NCBI GenBank assembly: GCA_001644045.1
Contig: LUUF01000050.1
Span: forward strand, 248,001-312,000
Reading direction: 5' to 3'
Length of the DNA: 64,000 nucleotides
Source of the DNA: Methylomonas methanica
GTDB lineage: Bacteria; Pseudomonadota; Gammaproteobacteria; Methylococcales; Methylomonadaceae
Below the pieces are notes generated by a model. That model made no database searches, had not been told where the DNA came from, and saw only the letters and a program-made list of their open reading frames with translations. Shown piece after piece: positions 46,770 through 56,224 of the stretch (position 1 is the first letter of the stretch; each line of letters starts with the position of its first letter). A program made the position numbers and the translations under genes.

Positions 46770-48029
46770 TTAGCCATCCTTGGGTTCGAGAAATAGCATA
46801 AGGTCAAAGCCAAATTGTTGTTTCAATTTTTTTAAAGCTTCATTTTGAATTTGCCTGACTCTCTCCCGAGTAACATGCAGCTGATCCGCTACCGCCTGCA
46901 AGGTCATTTCCGTGTGATCGCGCAGACCGAAACGCATGGTTAAAATCGCCGCCTGTTTTTCCGGTAGCGAAGCAACTGCTTTGTCGACATATTGAGCCAG
47001 ATCCTGATCAATTAGTTCATCGAGTGGCAGACTGAATTGATGCTGCTGCATTTTTGCCATCAATTCCAGGTTATCGTCGTCGTCACCTATCGCCGCATCC
47101 AGGGAATGGGTGGCCTGATAGTAACTGCTGATGGTTTTAATCTCTTGCTCGGACAAATCGCAGGCCATTTTTAATTCGGCTATGCTCGGCCAGCGCTCAT
47201 ATTTAAGGTAGCAAGTACGCATGGCCTCGAATACTGTGGCGGATTTTTCGGCCAAAGCCACCGGCAAACGCACAATTTTTTCTTGTTTGACTATCAGCCG
47301 CGAGATGGCTTGTCTGATCCAATAAATGGCATAAGTGGAAAAACAGATACCCCGATCCGGATCGAATCTGTCCACCGCTTTAATTAAGCCCACCAAACCT
47401 TCCTGCATCAAATCTTCAAAGCTCAGATTACTGGTTTTGTACTTGTGAGCCACGAACGCCACCAAGCCGGTGTTGGCGGAAATCATTTGCTGGCGCAAGC
47501 TTCTTAATTCGCGTTTGGCTTTACCCAGACGTTTTTTGAAGTCCGCGCTGTCCTCGGTGTCGGCGCTCAATACGCCGTCCGCTTGCGCCGCGCTGTCCAG
47601 TAAAAATACCGGCAATAAATGCAGGCTGTACAACAAACGGTTGACCGAGCGAGCAATCAGGGATTGCTGCGCAAATTCCGAACCCATAAGTTGTACAACA
47701 TTATCAGCTTGTACAACTTTGTCCTGTCCGTTATTCTCATTCGAAACTACTTGATTGTTTCTGCTTGCCGCCTGGCTGTTGACCAGCAATTGCAGCAGCC
47801 TTTTATAGTCTTCTGAGTTCTTGGCGACGATCAGGTCCGAGCAGTCCACACCCGAATTGAGGTCGTGCAAAAATCTGTTAATTATCAAGGCGTTGGTCTG
47901 CTTGTTTTCCAGCAATAACTCTAAGAGAGTCTGCCTGGCCTGTTCAACTTGAACGGCAAGTGAGTTGGGTTGGGATTCTGTTACTGAATCCATCTCGCTA
48001 TCGATTGGCAATGCGGCTAAGTTGGACAT
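46770..48029 (-). CDS. Sigma-70 family alternative sigma factor (RpoD/RpoS-like group)
   Basis: A 419-residue sigma factor. Region 2 (about 178-247) has FEDLMQEGLVGLIKAVDRF and FSTYAIYWIRQAISR; region 3 follows; region 4 (about 358-410) has MTLQAVADQLHVTRERVRQIQ. The first about 175 residues are not a recognisable region 1.1. It is thus not an ECF sigma like the LitS partner known elsewhere, but a group 2/3 type. It is divergent from litR (short 91-base gap) and upstream of hflK-hflC-ftsH, so it is likely light-controlled and may be an FtsH substrate; both are inference. The ATG at 48029 is chosen over a TTG two codons before. Confidence 0.9.
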   Translation of the reverse strand: MSNLAALPIDSEMDSVTESQPNSLAVQVEQARQTLLELLLENKQTNALIINRFLHDLNSGVDCSDLIVAKNSEDYKRLLQLLVNSQAASRNNQVVSNENNGQDKVVQADNVVQLMGSEFAQQSLIARSVNRLLYSLHLLPVFLLDSAAQADGVLSADTEDSADFKKRLGKAKRELRSLRQQMISANTGLVAFVAHKYKTSNLSFEDLMQEGLVGLIKAVDRFDPDRGICFSTYAIYWIRQAISRLIVKQEKIVRLPVALAEKSATVFEAMRTCYLKYERWPSIAELKMACDLSEQEIKTISSYYQATHSLDAAIGDDDDNLELMAKMQQHQFSLPLDELIDQDLAQYVDKAVASLPEKQAAILTMRFGLRDHTEMTLQAVADQLHVTRERVRQIQNEALKKLKQQFGFDLMLFLEPKDG

Positions 48030-48065
48030 AATCAATTCACTTGGTTATTTAAGTTGTTGGCAAAT

Positions 48066-48120
48066 AACTTACTGGAATGTAGAATGTTTGTCAAAGTATT
48101 TTCTATACAAAAGTTGAACA

Positions 48121-48127
<7 letters not shown>
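48066..48127. promoter_or_regulatory. Divergent promoter/operator between sigma gene and litR
   Basis: On the minus strand TTGACA (48094-48089) and TAAGTT (48071-48066) are 17 bases apart, a possible promoter for the sigma gene. On the plus strand TATACA (48104-48109) and TGAACA (48115-48120) are exactly 11 bases apart, as in the TnTACA direct repeats of CarH operators, and touch the litR ATG. A reverse half-site TGTAGA lies at 48078-48083. No ribosome site is seen for litR, so its mRNA may be nearly leaderless. Confidence 0.5.
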
Positions 48128-49041
<914 letters not shown>

Positions 49042-49217
49042 TTACAACTTTAAGTTTGCTGATATCGAGGTTTAAGCGCTGGCTCGTTTCCGGGGCTGTC
49101 GACTTTCCAACCCGTATCTCATGGCATTGAACCATCGCCCGATAGTTGGCATTTTTGCCGGTTTGCCACTATCTTGATCGCATAAATGACGTGAATTTCA
49201 ACCCTCCACGAGCGCTT

Positions 49218-49649
49218 ATGATTATTTTTGTCAGAAATATTCCGGCAAACAGCCAGATCAGCGAACTGCAAGAATATGTGGCTTCGGCCGTGAAAAGAAA
49301 TTTCTTTTTCCGTTCCGGACGCGTATTGAAATCAGAAATTCTGGTCATCCAGGATACCCGCACTAAAGCCTATGAATTTCACGGCATGGTGCATGTCGAT
49401 TCGGACCGGGCCGGAGCGCGCGCCATTCAGCAATTGAAGGGCAGGCGCTTTAAGAACAAGCTGGTGATGGTCAGGGAATATAAATTTCGCAGCTGGCATA
49501 ATGATCGCCGGCTCAATCTCGACAAAGTGTCGGATATAGTCCAGGAAAAGCGGCTTACCGAACGTCGGCGCGGCCGAAACGTTGAAATTGTTAAGGATAT
49601 TTCCAAGATTTTTAGTTCGCCAGAGGATGTTTCTCGAAAGCTTCTCTAG
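49218..49649 (+). CDS. RNA-binding protein with RRM-like domain
   Basis: A 143-residue protein starting at the ATG at 49218, where the sequence IIFVRNIPAN matches the first RRM strand (RNP2-like). The RNP1-like strand is near YEFHGMVHVDSD. A basic C-terminal tail (KRLTERRRGRNVEIVK) probably adds RNA affinity. A longer reading frame from 49146 adds residues unrelated to the fold. Targets unknown. It is alone on the plus strand after litR. Confidence 0.8.
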   Translation: MIIFVRNIPANSQISELQEYVASAVKRNFFFRSGRVLKSEILVIQDTRTKAYEFHGMVHVDSDRAGARAIQQLKGRRFKNKLVMVREYKFRSWHNDRRLNLDKVSDIVQEKRLTERRRGRNVEIVKDISKIFSSPEDVSRKLL

Positions 49650-49710
49650 ACCGGCAAGCGGCAATAAATTTGCCCAAGCCATTTAATCAACTCGTTAGCA
49701 GGTGATCGGC

Positions 49711-49917
49711 ATGAACGAAGACACATTCAACATGGAAATCAGAAAATTTCTAAAAACTGTCGGCATCAGTTCGCAACGCGAAATTGAGCACGCGGTGGCC
49801 AAAGCGCTGGAATCCGGAAAATTAAACGGTTCGGAAAGTATTAGCGTGAAAATGACCTTGGAAGTGCCCGCGGTAGGCGTCAGCCATTGTATTGAGGGGA
49901 CTATCGCGCTGGAATGA
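49711..49917 (+). CDS. Small conserved protein, DUF6494-like
   Basis: A 68-residue soluble protein (MNEDTFNMEIRKFLKTVG start) that matches my memory of the DUF6494 family in proteobacteria. The start is set at the ATG at 49711 with AGGTG at good spacing upstream. The second half is beta-rich. Function unknown; the short length and conservation suggest a small regulatory or binding domain. Confidence 0.75.
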   Translation: MNEDTFNMEIRKFLKTVGISSQREIEHAVAKALESGKLNGSESISVKMTLEVPAVGVSHCIEGTIALE

Positions 49918-49940
49918 CGGGCGCGTATTCTGCTGGGCAA

Positions 49941-49968
49941 GAGACCAGGGTGAATTCACGCTGGTCTC
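49941..49968. repeat. 28-bp near-perfect palindrome
   Basis: GAGACCAG and CTGGTCTC flank an inner GTGAATTCAC palindrome with one G-G mismatch pair. It lies between the DUF6494-like gene and the convergent 34-aa gene, so it may be a shared transcript end or a protein-binding site; no T-run follows. Confidence 0.7.
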
Positions 49969-49986
49969 GGAGTCTGACTTGGCTGT

Positions 49987-50091
49987 TTAAGACACGGATT
50001 CTTTTTTGGTCTTTTTCGCGGCTTTTTTTTCTTTCGGGCTCAAGGCCGGTTGTTTCTTGATTTCCTTATTGCTTTTTTGGGCTTTGCTCAT
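49987..50091 (-). CDS. Very small, highly basic protein (34 aa)
   Basis: An uninterrupted 34-residue frame from ATG at 50091 to TAA at 49987. GGAG lies 8 bases upstream of the ATG. Composition is extreme: 14 of 34 residues are lysine, with segments PKEKKAAKKTKK. It may bind nucleic acid or be a small ribosome- or DNA-associated peptide. No homologue is recognised. Its short length makes the call moderate. Confidence 0.5.
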   Translation of the reverse strand: MSKAQKSNKEIKKQPALSPKEKKAAKKTKKESVS

Positions 50092-50349
50092 GGTGTTTAC
50101 TCCGAATTATTGATGGTTTTGTCCGACACATAATCACAATGATGCCTGTATGCCAGTGAACACCAACGACTCGAAATAACCCGCCAGCAAACTTATACAC
50201 CTATTCGGCGCGGTAGATTAAAGTTGTTTCGCGATTACCCAATCTCCAGACGGGTAGGCTGTTCAATAAATAAACCCTGAGCAAGCCGCATTACGTTGAT
50301 CTTGCATGCTCCGAGCAGGCAGGAGTTCGCTGATGTTTGCTTGGTTTGT

Positions 50350-50577
50350 TTAGACTCGTTGTTTGAGCCAATACAGCGCATATATTCCGGCAATCAAGGA
50401 ATATATGCTCAATTCGGTTTTCAGATCGTCAAACTGTTCGGAGGTCGTGGTATGAAGCGCGGGCAAGGTAGCGGCGGGAATTACGTTTTCGGAAAATGAC
50501 TGCGGCTGAGCGTTAACGCTGTTCACATTGAGTAAATTCAACATCAAAACGCCGGTTATTATAATTATTTTGCGCAT
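50350..50577 (-). CDS. Small exported or membrane protein (75 aa)
   Basis: A 75-residue protein with an N-terminal signal or anchor (IIIITGVLMLNLLNVNSVNA) and a second hydrophobic segment near the C-terminus (YSLIAGIYALYWL). GGAGAG lies just before the ATG at 50577. A 14-bp perfect palindrome is centred about 30 bases upstream, so expression is probably controlled by a dedicated regulator. No family known. Confidence 0.65.
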   Translation of the reverse strand: MRKIIIITGVLMLNLLNVNSVNAQPQSFSENVIPAATLPALHTTTSEQFDDLKTELSIYSLIAGIYALYWLKQRV

Positions 50578-50594
50578 GGCTGGCTCTCCGGTAA

Positions 50595-50625
50595 ATATTG
50601 TATCGATATAGTATCGATACAATAT
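50595..50625. promoter_or_regulatory. Perfect palindromic operator-like site
   Basis: Arms ATATTGTATCGATA and TATCGATACAATAT (14 bp each, 3-base centre) lie 18 bases before the ATG of the small membrane protein and 117 bases before the divergent outer-membrane gene. This is a typical dimer-regulator operator geometry. The cognate regulator is not evident in the window. Confidence 0.75.
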
Positions 50626-50741
50626 CAAGTGTGCAAATAGTTTTTAAGGGGCAGTGCGCGAACACGCTTTGACTGGTATTGGCTTGCCTAATCCGCTGCA
50701 AATAGCCAAGATGCCGAACATCTGGTCCTGGGTCGAGGAAT

Positions 50742-51470
50742 ATGGTTAACGACGGCTGCAAAGCAAAAATCTCGGCGGGAAGTTTCATGCTTCTGGCGTT
50801 GCTCGCCGCAAATCTATCTGCAAAAGAGCGCGCCGACGCTGGGCAGCATAAAAAGCCGGTGCGCAATATGCCGGAAATCGATGTTACCGATGTCGGTACT
50901 GTCGATATAGAGCAGGAGACCAATATCTTTACCTCGGCGGCCGTTGCCAATCTGTCGGCAAATTATGGCCTGGCGTCCGGTTGGGACTTGGGCTTGAGTT
51001 TACTGAACGGGCAATTTGTGTCCACTGCTGTGCCTTCGGTGTCTTTTCAGCCGGACGTGATGCTGAACGTGGAAAAACACTGGTTGGCGCACGATACGCA
51101 ACTCATCGCCGGTACCCAGAGCGGTCTTGGCCTGCTGACGCAAGCTACCGTATTTATGAGTTTTTCCTACCTGGAATATCAGCGGCATTTGCCGGGCTGG
51201 GACACAGACATCGATACCGGCCTGTATTACGCCAACGCAGCTTTGGCAGGCTTTCAAAGCGTGGGGCTACATATGAATATCGAAGCGCCGATCATTGAAA
51301 AGCTGCGGATCAATGGCGATTATTTATCCGGTAGCAATGCCTTGGGCGCAGCCACGGTCAAATTGCTGTACCCCGTGGTCGGCGACTGGCGTTTGGGTTT
51401 GGGCGTTCAGCGGCCTAATGTCTATGCCGGCGATCATTGGGTGGGGTTGGTCGGTATTTATTGGCATTAA
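50742..51470 (+). CDS. Predicted outer-membrane beta-barrel protein
   Basis: A 242-residue protein with a hydrophobic leader (MLLALLAANLSA) followed by alternating, aromatic-rich strands (GWDLGLSLLNGQFVSTAV, WLAHDTQLIAGTQSGLG, LKLYPVVGDWRLGLGVQ-like) and a C-terminus ending IYWH, all in keeping with a transmembrane barrel. GAGGA precedes the ATG closely. It lies divergent from the small membrane protein across the palindromic site. Cargo unknown. Confidence 0.7.
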   Translation: MVNDGCKAKISAGSFMLLALLAANLSAKERADAGQHKKPVRNMPEIDVTDVGTVDIEQETNIFTSAAVANLSANYGLASGWDLGLSLLNGQFVSTAVPSVSFQPDVMLNVEKHWLAHDTQLIAGTQSGLGLLTQATVFMSFSYLEYQRHLPGWDTDIDTGLYYANAALAGFQSVGLHMNIEAPIIEKLRINGDYLSGSNALGAATVKLLYPVVGDWRLGLGVQRPNVYAGDHWVGLVGIYWH

Positions 51471-51649
51471 ACAAAGTACTACTTACATTGGCTATCCCGC
51501 GCAGGCAGGGATTTATGTTTTTGAGTGTTCTGTTTCAGTTTTCGCGGTAACTATGAAACAAGGTTTATCAAGTACCCCTATTCGTACATAATGAATCCGC
51601 GTGAACTGCGTTATGATCTGGGTTTTCAGCAAAGTCGGAGGAGAGTGTC

Positions 51650-52183
51650 ATGTTAGAGACAATTCTGATCGTGCTCGTAGTGGCGGTACTGATAGTGCTG
51701 CTGCTTGCCAGCAAACAACCGGAGACATTCCAGGTCACGCGTTCCGCCAGCATGGCCGTGCCGCCGGAGACGGTTTTTGTCCAAATCAACGATTTGCAAA
51801 AATGGGAGGCCTGGTCGCCGTGGGCAAAACTGGACCCAAACGCCAAAAATAGCTTTTCCGGTCCGCAAGCCGGTGTCGGTGCAAGCATGAGCTGGGCTGG
51901 CAACAACAAAGTAGGCGAGGGCAGCATGACCATCATCGAGAGTCGTCCGCACGACCTGATCCGCTTCAAACTCGATTTTCTTAAACCGTTTAAAGCCAGC
52001 AACACTGCCGAGTTTACTTTCAAATCGGAGGGGAATAACACCGTTGTGGTCTGGAGCATGTATGGCAAAAATAACTTCATCGGCAAGATCATGAGCTTAA
52101 TCATGAATTGCGACAAAATGGTTGGCGGTCAGTTTGAGCAGGGTTTATCGGCCATGAAAGCGATAGTGGAAGCGGCCGGCTAG
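51650..52183 (+). CDS. SRPBCC family protein with N-terminal membrane anchor
   Basis: A 177-residue protein with one N-terminal hydrophobic helix (ILIVLVVAVLIVLLLA) and a START-like ligand-binding domain typical of the polyketide cyclase/dehydrase group (residues FVQINDLQKWEAWSPWAKLD and a C-terminal helix). GGAGGAG precedes the ATG with good spacing. It is commonly found as a single gene; the ligand is unknown. Confidence 0.9.
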   Translation: MLETILIVLVVAVLIVLLLASKQPETFQVTRSASMAVPPETVFVQINDLQKWEAWSPWAKLDPNAKNSFSGPQAGVGASMSWAGNNKVGEGSMTIIESRPHDLIRFKLDFLKPFKASNTAEFTFKSEGNNTVVVWSMYGKNNFIGKIMSLIMNCDKMVGGQFEQGLSAMKAIVEAAG

Positions 52184-52440
52184 ATTTTATTGTCTATCTT
52201 GGTGTGGGAGAGTGGCGATAAAAAGCTGGCGTGCCCAGTTTGTTGTTGGCTGGCGCGCTCTGTCATGAAATCGTCCCTGACCGTTGGGCCATTCAGAAAT
52301 AAGCTGTCCCATATGAACGCTGCCGGAGCATTGATGCGTTCTTGATCCATGTCCCGAACTTCGACTTTCTTAACGGAATCGGGAAAGCGCATATCGGTAG
52401 AAAGGAGCACTGCTTGACTGAGAGATATAGCAAAGTCTGT
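52180..52440 (-). pseudogene. Degenerate VapB-type antitoxin remnant
   Basis: The open frame encodes a C-terminal antitoxin-like part: RFPDSVKKVEVRDMDQERI, then WDSLFLNGPTVRDDFMTERA, matching VapB proteins in which a DDFMxER end is typical. An upstream in-frame SQAV matches the AbrB-like DNA-binding start, but the initiating ATG and the usual GRSQAVRLP motif are lost. No vapC toxin follows on either side; the SRPBCC gene lies directly downstream. I read this as the trace of a lost toxin-antitoxin pair. Confidence 0.5.
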
Positions 52441-52464
52441 TAAGCTATCACCGGCAATAGCGGA

Positions 52465-52698
52465 TTAATCTTTATCTTCCGCCCGCGAACTCTGCAAATA
52501 AAGCGCCTCAACCTTCTGTCGTGCCCACGGCGTTTTACGCAAAAACTTCAGGCTGGAGGCAATGCTGGGGTCTTTGGCAAAGCAGTTGATGTCGATGCGG
52601 CTGGCCAATTCCGGCCAACCGTATTTTTCCACTAAACGGGTCAGCAGTGTTTCCAGCGTGATGCCATGCAGCGGATCTTGCCGGCCGGGTTTAGTCAT
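52465..52698 (-). CDS. VF530 family DNA-binding protein (DUF2132)
   Basis: A 77-residue small protein with the VF530 pattern [21 protein letters not shown], then [24 protein letters not shown]. The ATG at 52698 overlaps the stop codon of the upstream RRM gene (ATGACTAA), so the two are co-translated. The family includes a Vibrio protein with a DNA-binding fold; the biological role is unclear. Confidence 0.9.
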   Translation of the reverse strand: MTKPGRQDPLHGITLETLLTRLVEKYGWPELASRIDINCFAKDPSIASSLKFLRKTPWARQKVEALYLQSSRAEDKD

Positions 52699-52954
52699 CG
52701 GCGGCTTCACCGGGGTTGGTTTCGGCTTTTTTCACGCGAATCCGGTTGCCTTCCATTTCCAAACCGTTCAGGGTTTTGATGGCGGCCTTGGCTTCGCCGG
52801 CTTTGGGCATCTCCACAAAGCCAAAGCCTTTGGAGCTATTGGTGTCTTTGTCCATCACCAGCGAGCAGGATTGCACGCTGCCGTGTTCCGCGAACATGGC
52901 CCGCAGTTCGGCTTCGGTGGTGGTACGGGGAAGGTTACGTATCAGTAATTTCAT
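52691..52954 (-). CDS. Small RRM RNA-binding protein
   Basis: An 87-residue single-RRM protein. RNP2 is LLIRNLP (3-9) and RNP1 is SKGFGFVEM (41-49), both intact with aromatic residues. Such glycine-poor bacterial RRM proteins bind single-stranded RNA and are often cold- or stress-linked. It is followed by VF530 in a two-gene operon. Confidence 0.93.
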   Translation of the reverse strand: MKLLIRNLPRTTTEAELRAMFAEHGSVQSCSLVMDKDTNSSKGFGFVEMPKAGEAKAAIKTLNGLEMEGNRIRVKKAETNPGEAADD

Positions 52955-53209
52955 GGGTTTGCTTGCCTATACTAAAGATTCGCAACTATACAACTTATCG
53001 GATAGGCGCTTTTTGTTAAATACGCACCATGCTGCAATCGGTTTAAATTTTGTCGGTAAAGCGACAATAAAACATACAGCTAACGCGCGACGAGACAGCT
53101 TATTTCCGTATAAACCTGACAATTCGCCGAGTCGGCTGCCTTCGCTAACGGCCTGGCACCGTGGTGCGATTATTGCTGCGATGTAGTTTTTCATCACCGG
53201 ATCGATACT

Positions 53210-53617
53210 ATGCGCTACGAACCTTACCAAGAAGAATATGATGCGGCTCAATCGATGAGCGATGAAGAGCTGTTGGAATATTTCATGTATCGCATCGTCG
53301 AAATGGACGAAGTCTGGGGTTTGAAAGAAAGCCGGCAATGGATCATGCGCGTGGTGGACGGCCATGAAACCTTGCCGGTTTGGCCCTACCGGCGTTACGC
53401 CGACGAGGCGGCGGTCGGCGAATGGGAAAACATGATAGGCGTGGCGGAGACGCTGGATTTTTTTATGCATCAAGTTCTGCACAAGCTGAGCGCGCAGGGC
53501 GTACTGGTGGAAATCATGCCCAGAAAAGCGGCGGCCGGCTGTCTGATCAGTCCGCAACGCTTGTTTAATTTTCTGGAAGGCATGCGCGATTCGCGCGACT
53601 TCGTACTGGACGATTAG
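53210..53617 (+). CDS. DUF2750 family protein
   Basis: A 135-residue acidic protein with the pattern WGLKESRQWIMRVVDGHETLPVWPYRRYA, typical of DUF2750. No signal peptide. A long opposite-strand open frame overlaps it, but codon use and the family match favour this strand. Function unknown. Confidence 0.8.
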   Translation: MRYEPYQEEYDAAQSMSDEELLEYFMYRIVEMDEVWGLKESRQWIMRVVDGHETLPVWPYRRYADEAAVGEWENMIGVAETLDFFMHQVLHKLSAQGVLVEIMPRKAAAGCLISPQRLFNFLEGMRDSRDFVLDD

Positions 53618-53722
53618 TGCGGACGGACATCGGATGCTGCTCAGCGCTTGAGTCGTCAGTAAAGTATCCATCCCCGTAAAAATGTTAGAGTAAACGCCTG
53701 CTAATCGGTAAACAGAGGTGTT

Positions 53723-55411
53723 ATGCAATATTGGGATTTCTCCCCCGCTAGATGTCCGGCGGTTTGGCTGTTACTGGCAAGTCTGGTTCCTGGCATAACG
53801 CAGGCGGATGTTTATCGCTTATCGATCTCGGAAAAGTCCATCAATTTGATTGGCGAAACCCAGCCGGCCGTGCTCGCGGACGAGGCCTTGCCTGCGCCTA
53901 CCTTGCATTGGCGGGAGGGTGAGGAAGTGACTTTGCATGTTACTAACCTGCTCAACGAACCTACTTCGATACACTGGCACGGCATCATTCTGCCGTACCA
54001 AATGGACGGTGTGCCGGGCATCAGTTTCGACGGCATAGAACCCGGTCAGACCTTTACCTATCAATTTAAAGTCAAGCAAAGCGGCACCTATTGGTATCAC
54101 GGTCATTCCGGCATGCAGGAACAGCAGGGCTTGTTCGGCGCATTGATAATAGCGCCGCAACAGGAGCAGCAAACGGTAGATCGCGATTACGTGGTGATGC
54201 TGTCCGATTGGCCGCGCGCCGATCCGGAACGAACCATGGCACGCTTGAAAAAGCAAAGCGACTATTACAATTTTCAGAAGCGCACTGTCGGCAATTTTTT
54301 TGCCGATATTCGACGCTTGGGTTTTTGGGAGACCGTTAGCGACCGTCTGGCTTGGGGCGAGATGCGTATGGAACCCACCGACTTGGCCGATGTGACCGGC
54401 GCCAATTACCGATTTTTAATTAACGGCCAAACCGCGGAAGCGAAACCGCTTTACCTGTTCAAACCCGGCGAAAAACTGCGGTTGCGCTTTATTAACGCCT
54501 CGGCGATGACGCATTTTGATGTGCGCTTGCCGGGTCTGAAAATGACGGTGATCGCCGCCGACGGGCAACCGGTCGAGCCGGTCGATGTGGAGGAGTTTCG
54601 CATCGCGGTCGCGGAAACCTACGATGTACTCGTGCAGCCGCAGACCGAGCAGGCTTACAGTATTTTTGCCGAAGCGATGGATCGTAGCGGTTACGCCAAC
54701 GCGACGCTGACGCCGCGCGCGGGCCTGCAAGCCGCGCTGCCGGCGATGCGGCCCATGACATTATTGACCTTGGCGGAGATGGGCGGCGAGCATGCCGGCC
54801 ACGCCGCTCATCAAGCACCGGTTCTGCCGCCTGTCGGAGCGGAGAACAGCCACGCGCATACAGAGCACTCGGCTGCACCCGACCCTACCATGACGGAACA
54901 CGCCGGCCATCAGCATGCAACTGCCGAGACATTGGCAATCGAGCATGCGGGCCACGACACGCCTCGTGCCGATACAGCAAAGCCATTGAGTTATAGCCAG
55001 TTAATAGCCGAGCAACCCAACCATGCACTGATGGGACCGCCGGACCGGGAAATCACGTTGCGGCTAACCGGCAATATGCAACGCTATATCTGGTCGTTCG
55101 ACGATACCAAATACGCCGATGCGGAGCCGATCAGGGTCAAATTCGGCGAACGGATTCGCTTTACTTATGTCAACGAAACCATGATGAACCATCCCATCCA
55201 TATCCACGGCCTCTGGCAATATCTGGATAACGGTAACGGCATGTACAACCCGAAAAAACATGTGATCAACGTCAAGCCCGGCCAGACCGTCAGCGTCGAT
55301 GTGCCCGCCGATGCGGAAGGTGAGTGGGCTTTTCACTGTCATTTGCTGTATCACATGGATACCGGCATGTTCCGTAAATTGATCGTGGAACGGGCGGAAC
55401 ATGTGCATTAG
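53723..55411 (+). CDS. copA: Copper-resistance multicopper oxidase CopA
   Basis: A 562-residue periplasmic multicopper oxidase with a signal peptide (LLLASLVPGITQA). Copper ligands occur as HWHG (about 83-86), WYHGHSG (about 123-129), HPIHIHGLW near 491 and the C-terminal HCHLLYHMDTGM that holds the type 1 and trinuclear sites. A His/Met-rich insertion (about 355-425, with repeated HAGH) may bind copper. It oxidises or sequesters Cu(I). AGAGG lies just before the ATG. copB follows with an 11-base overlap. Confidence 0.96.
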   Translation: MQYWDFSPARCPAVWLLLASLVPGITQADVYRLSISEKSINLIGETQPAVLADEALPAPTLHWREGEEVTLHVTNLLNEPTSIHWHGIILPYQMDGVPGISFDGIEPGQTFTYQFKVKQSGTYWYHGHSGMQEQQGLFGALIIAPQQEQQTVDRDYVVMLSDWPRADPERTMARLKKQSDYYNFQKRTVGNFFADIRRLGFWETVSDRLAWGEMRMEPTDLADVTGANYRFLINGQTAEAKPLYLFKPGEKLRLRFINASAMTHFDVRLPGLKMTVIAADGQPVEPVDVEEFRIAVAETYDVLVQPQTEQAYSIFAEAMDRSGYANATLTPRAGLQAALPAMRPMTLLTLAEMGGEHAGHAAHQAPVLPPVGAENSHAHTEHSAAPDPTMTEHAGHQHATAETLAIEHAGHDTPRADTAKPLSYSQLIAEQPNHALMGPPDREITLRLTGNMQRYIWSFDDTKYADAEPIRVKFGERIRFTYVNETMMNHPIHIHGLWQYLDNGNGMYNPKKHVINVKPGQTVSVDVPADAEGEWAFHCHLLYHMDTGMFRKLIVERAEHVH

Positions 55412-56096
55412 TAAATTTGTGCTTAACCCCCGAAATGCCTGGTTTTGTCTGGCGCTGTTTTGCGCCACCGCAGCGGCCCACGATACCGCGACGATTTTTA
55501 ATCATTTCAAGGCCGACAGGCTGGAATACGAGGGCAATCAAGGCTTGCATCTGTTCAAATGGGACGTGCAGAACTGGACCGGCACCGACGAAAACAAACT
55601 CTGGTTGAAATCGGAAGGCGATTATTCCGCCGATCAAAACATCTTCGGCCGCGCCGATTTGCAGGTGCTGTACAGCCGCAACATCGACACATTTTGGGAC
55701 TTTCAAATCGGCGCCCGGCGTGCAATAGAGCCGGAACGTACCTTTGACGCAGTGATCGGCTTTCAAGGGCTGGCGCCTTATTTCATCGAAGTGGACAGCG
55801 CGATGTTCATTAACGAAAAAGGCAATGTGTTGGGACGTTTGACCTTGGGTTACGAAATGCTGTTGACCCAGCGATTGATTCTGCAGCCGCGCGTGGAAGT
55901 GAATGTAGCTGCGCAGGACATCCAAAATCGCGGCGTCAAATCCGGCGTTACCGAATTTGAAGCGGGCTTTCGCTTGCGGTACGAGGTCGAACGCGAGTTT
56001 GCGCCATACGTGGGCATGGATTACGTCGAGGAAGCTTCGCTGCGCGAACACCAGCACAGCTTGCGCGGTGTAGTGGGGGTGCGGATTTGGTATTGA
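55401..56096 (+). CDS. copB: Copper-resistance outer-membrane protein CopB
   Basis: A 231-residue predicted beta-barrel with an N-terminal signal (AWFCLALFCATAAA). CopB signature parts include DRLEYEGNQGLHLFKWDVQNW and WTGTDENKLWLKSEGD, and it ends with an aromatic residue (IWY). The longer Pseudomonas form has an N-terminal Met/His-rich part that is missing here. The ATG overlaps the copA stop by 11 bases. It probably binds or exports copper at the outer membrane. Confidence 0.94.
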   Translation: MCISKFVLNPRNAWFCLALFCATAAAHDTATIFNHFKADRLEYEGNQGLHLFKWDVQNWTGTDENKLWLKSEGDYSADQNIFGRADLQVLYSRNIDTFWDFQIGARRAIEPERTFDAVIGFQGLAPYFIEVDSAMFINEKGNVLGRLTLGYEMLLTQRLILQPRVEVNVAAQDIQNRGVKSGVTEFEAGFRLRYEVEREFAPYVGMDYVEEASLREHQHSLRGVVGVRIWY

Positions 56097-56224
56097 TTGC
56101 CGCAACGCCTATTTTTAATTGTGCCTGAGTTATGAACCGTATCCAGTAAAGCTTTGTCAAAGCCAGTGTTCGAATAACTAAATAAAAATAAGTAATTGGC
56201 TTTAACTAAACGAGGAGAATGGTC

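Noticed and set aside
52967-53728. A 253-codon minus-strand frame
   Set aside because: It overlaps the DUF2750 gene fully; the plus-strand product has a recognisable family and better start context.
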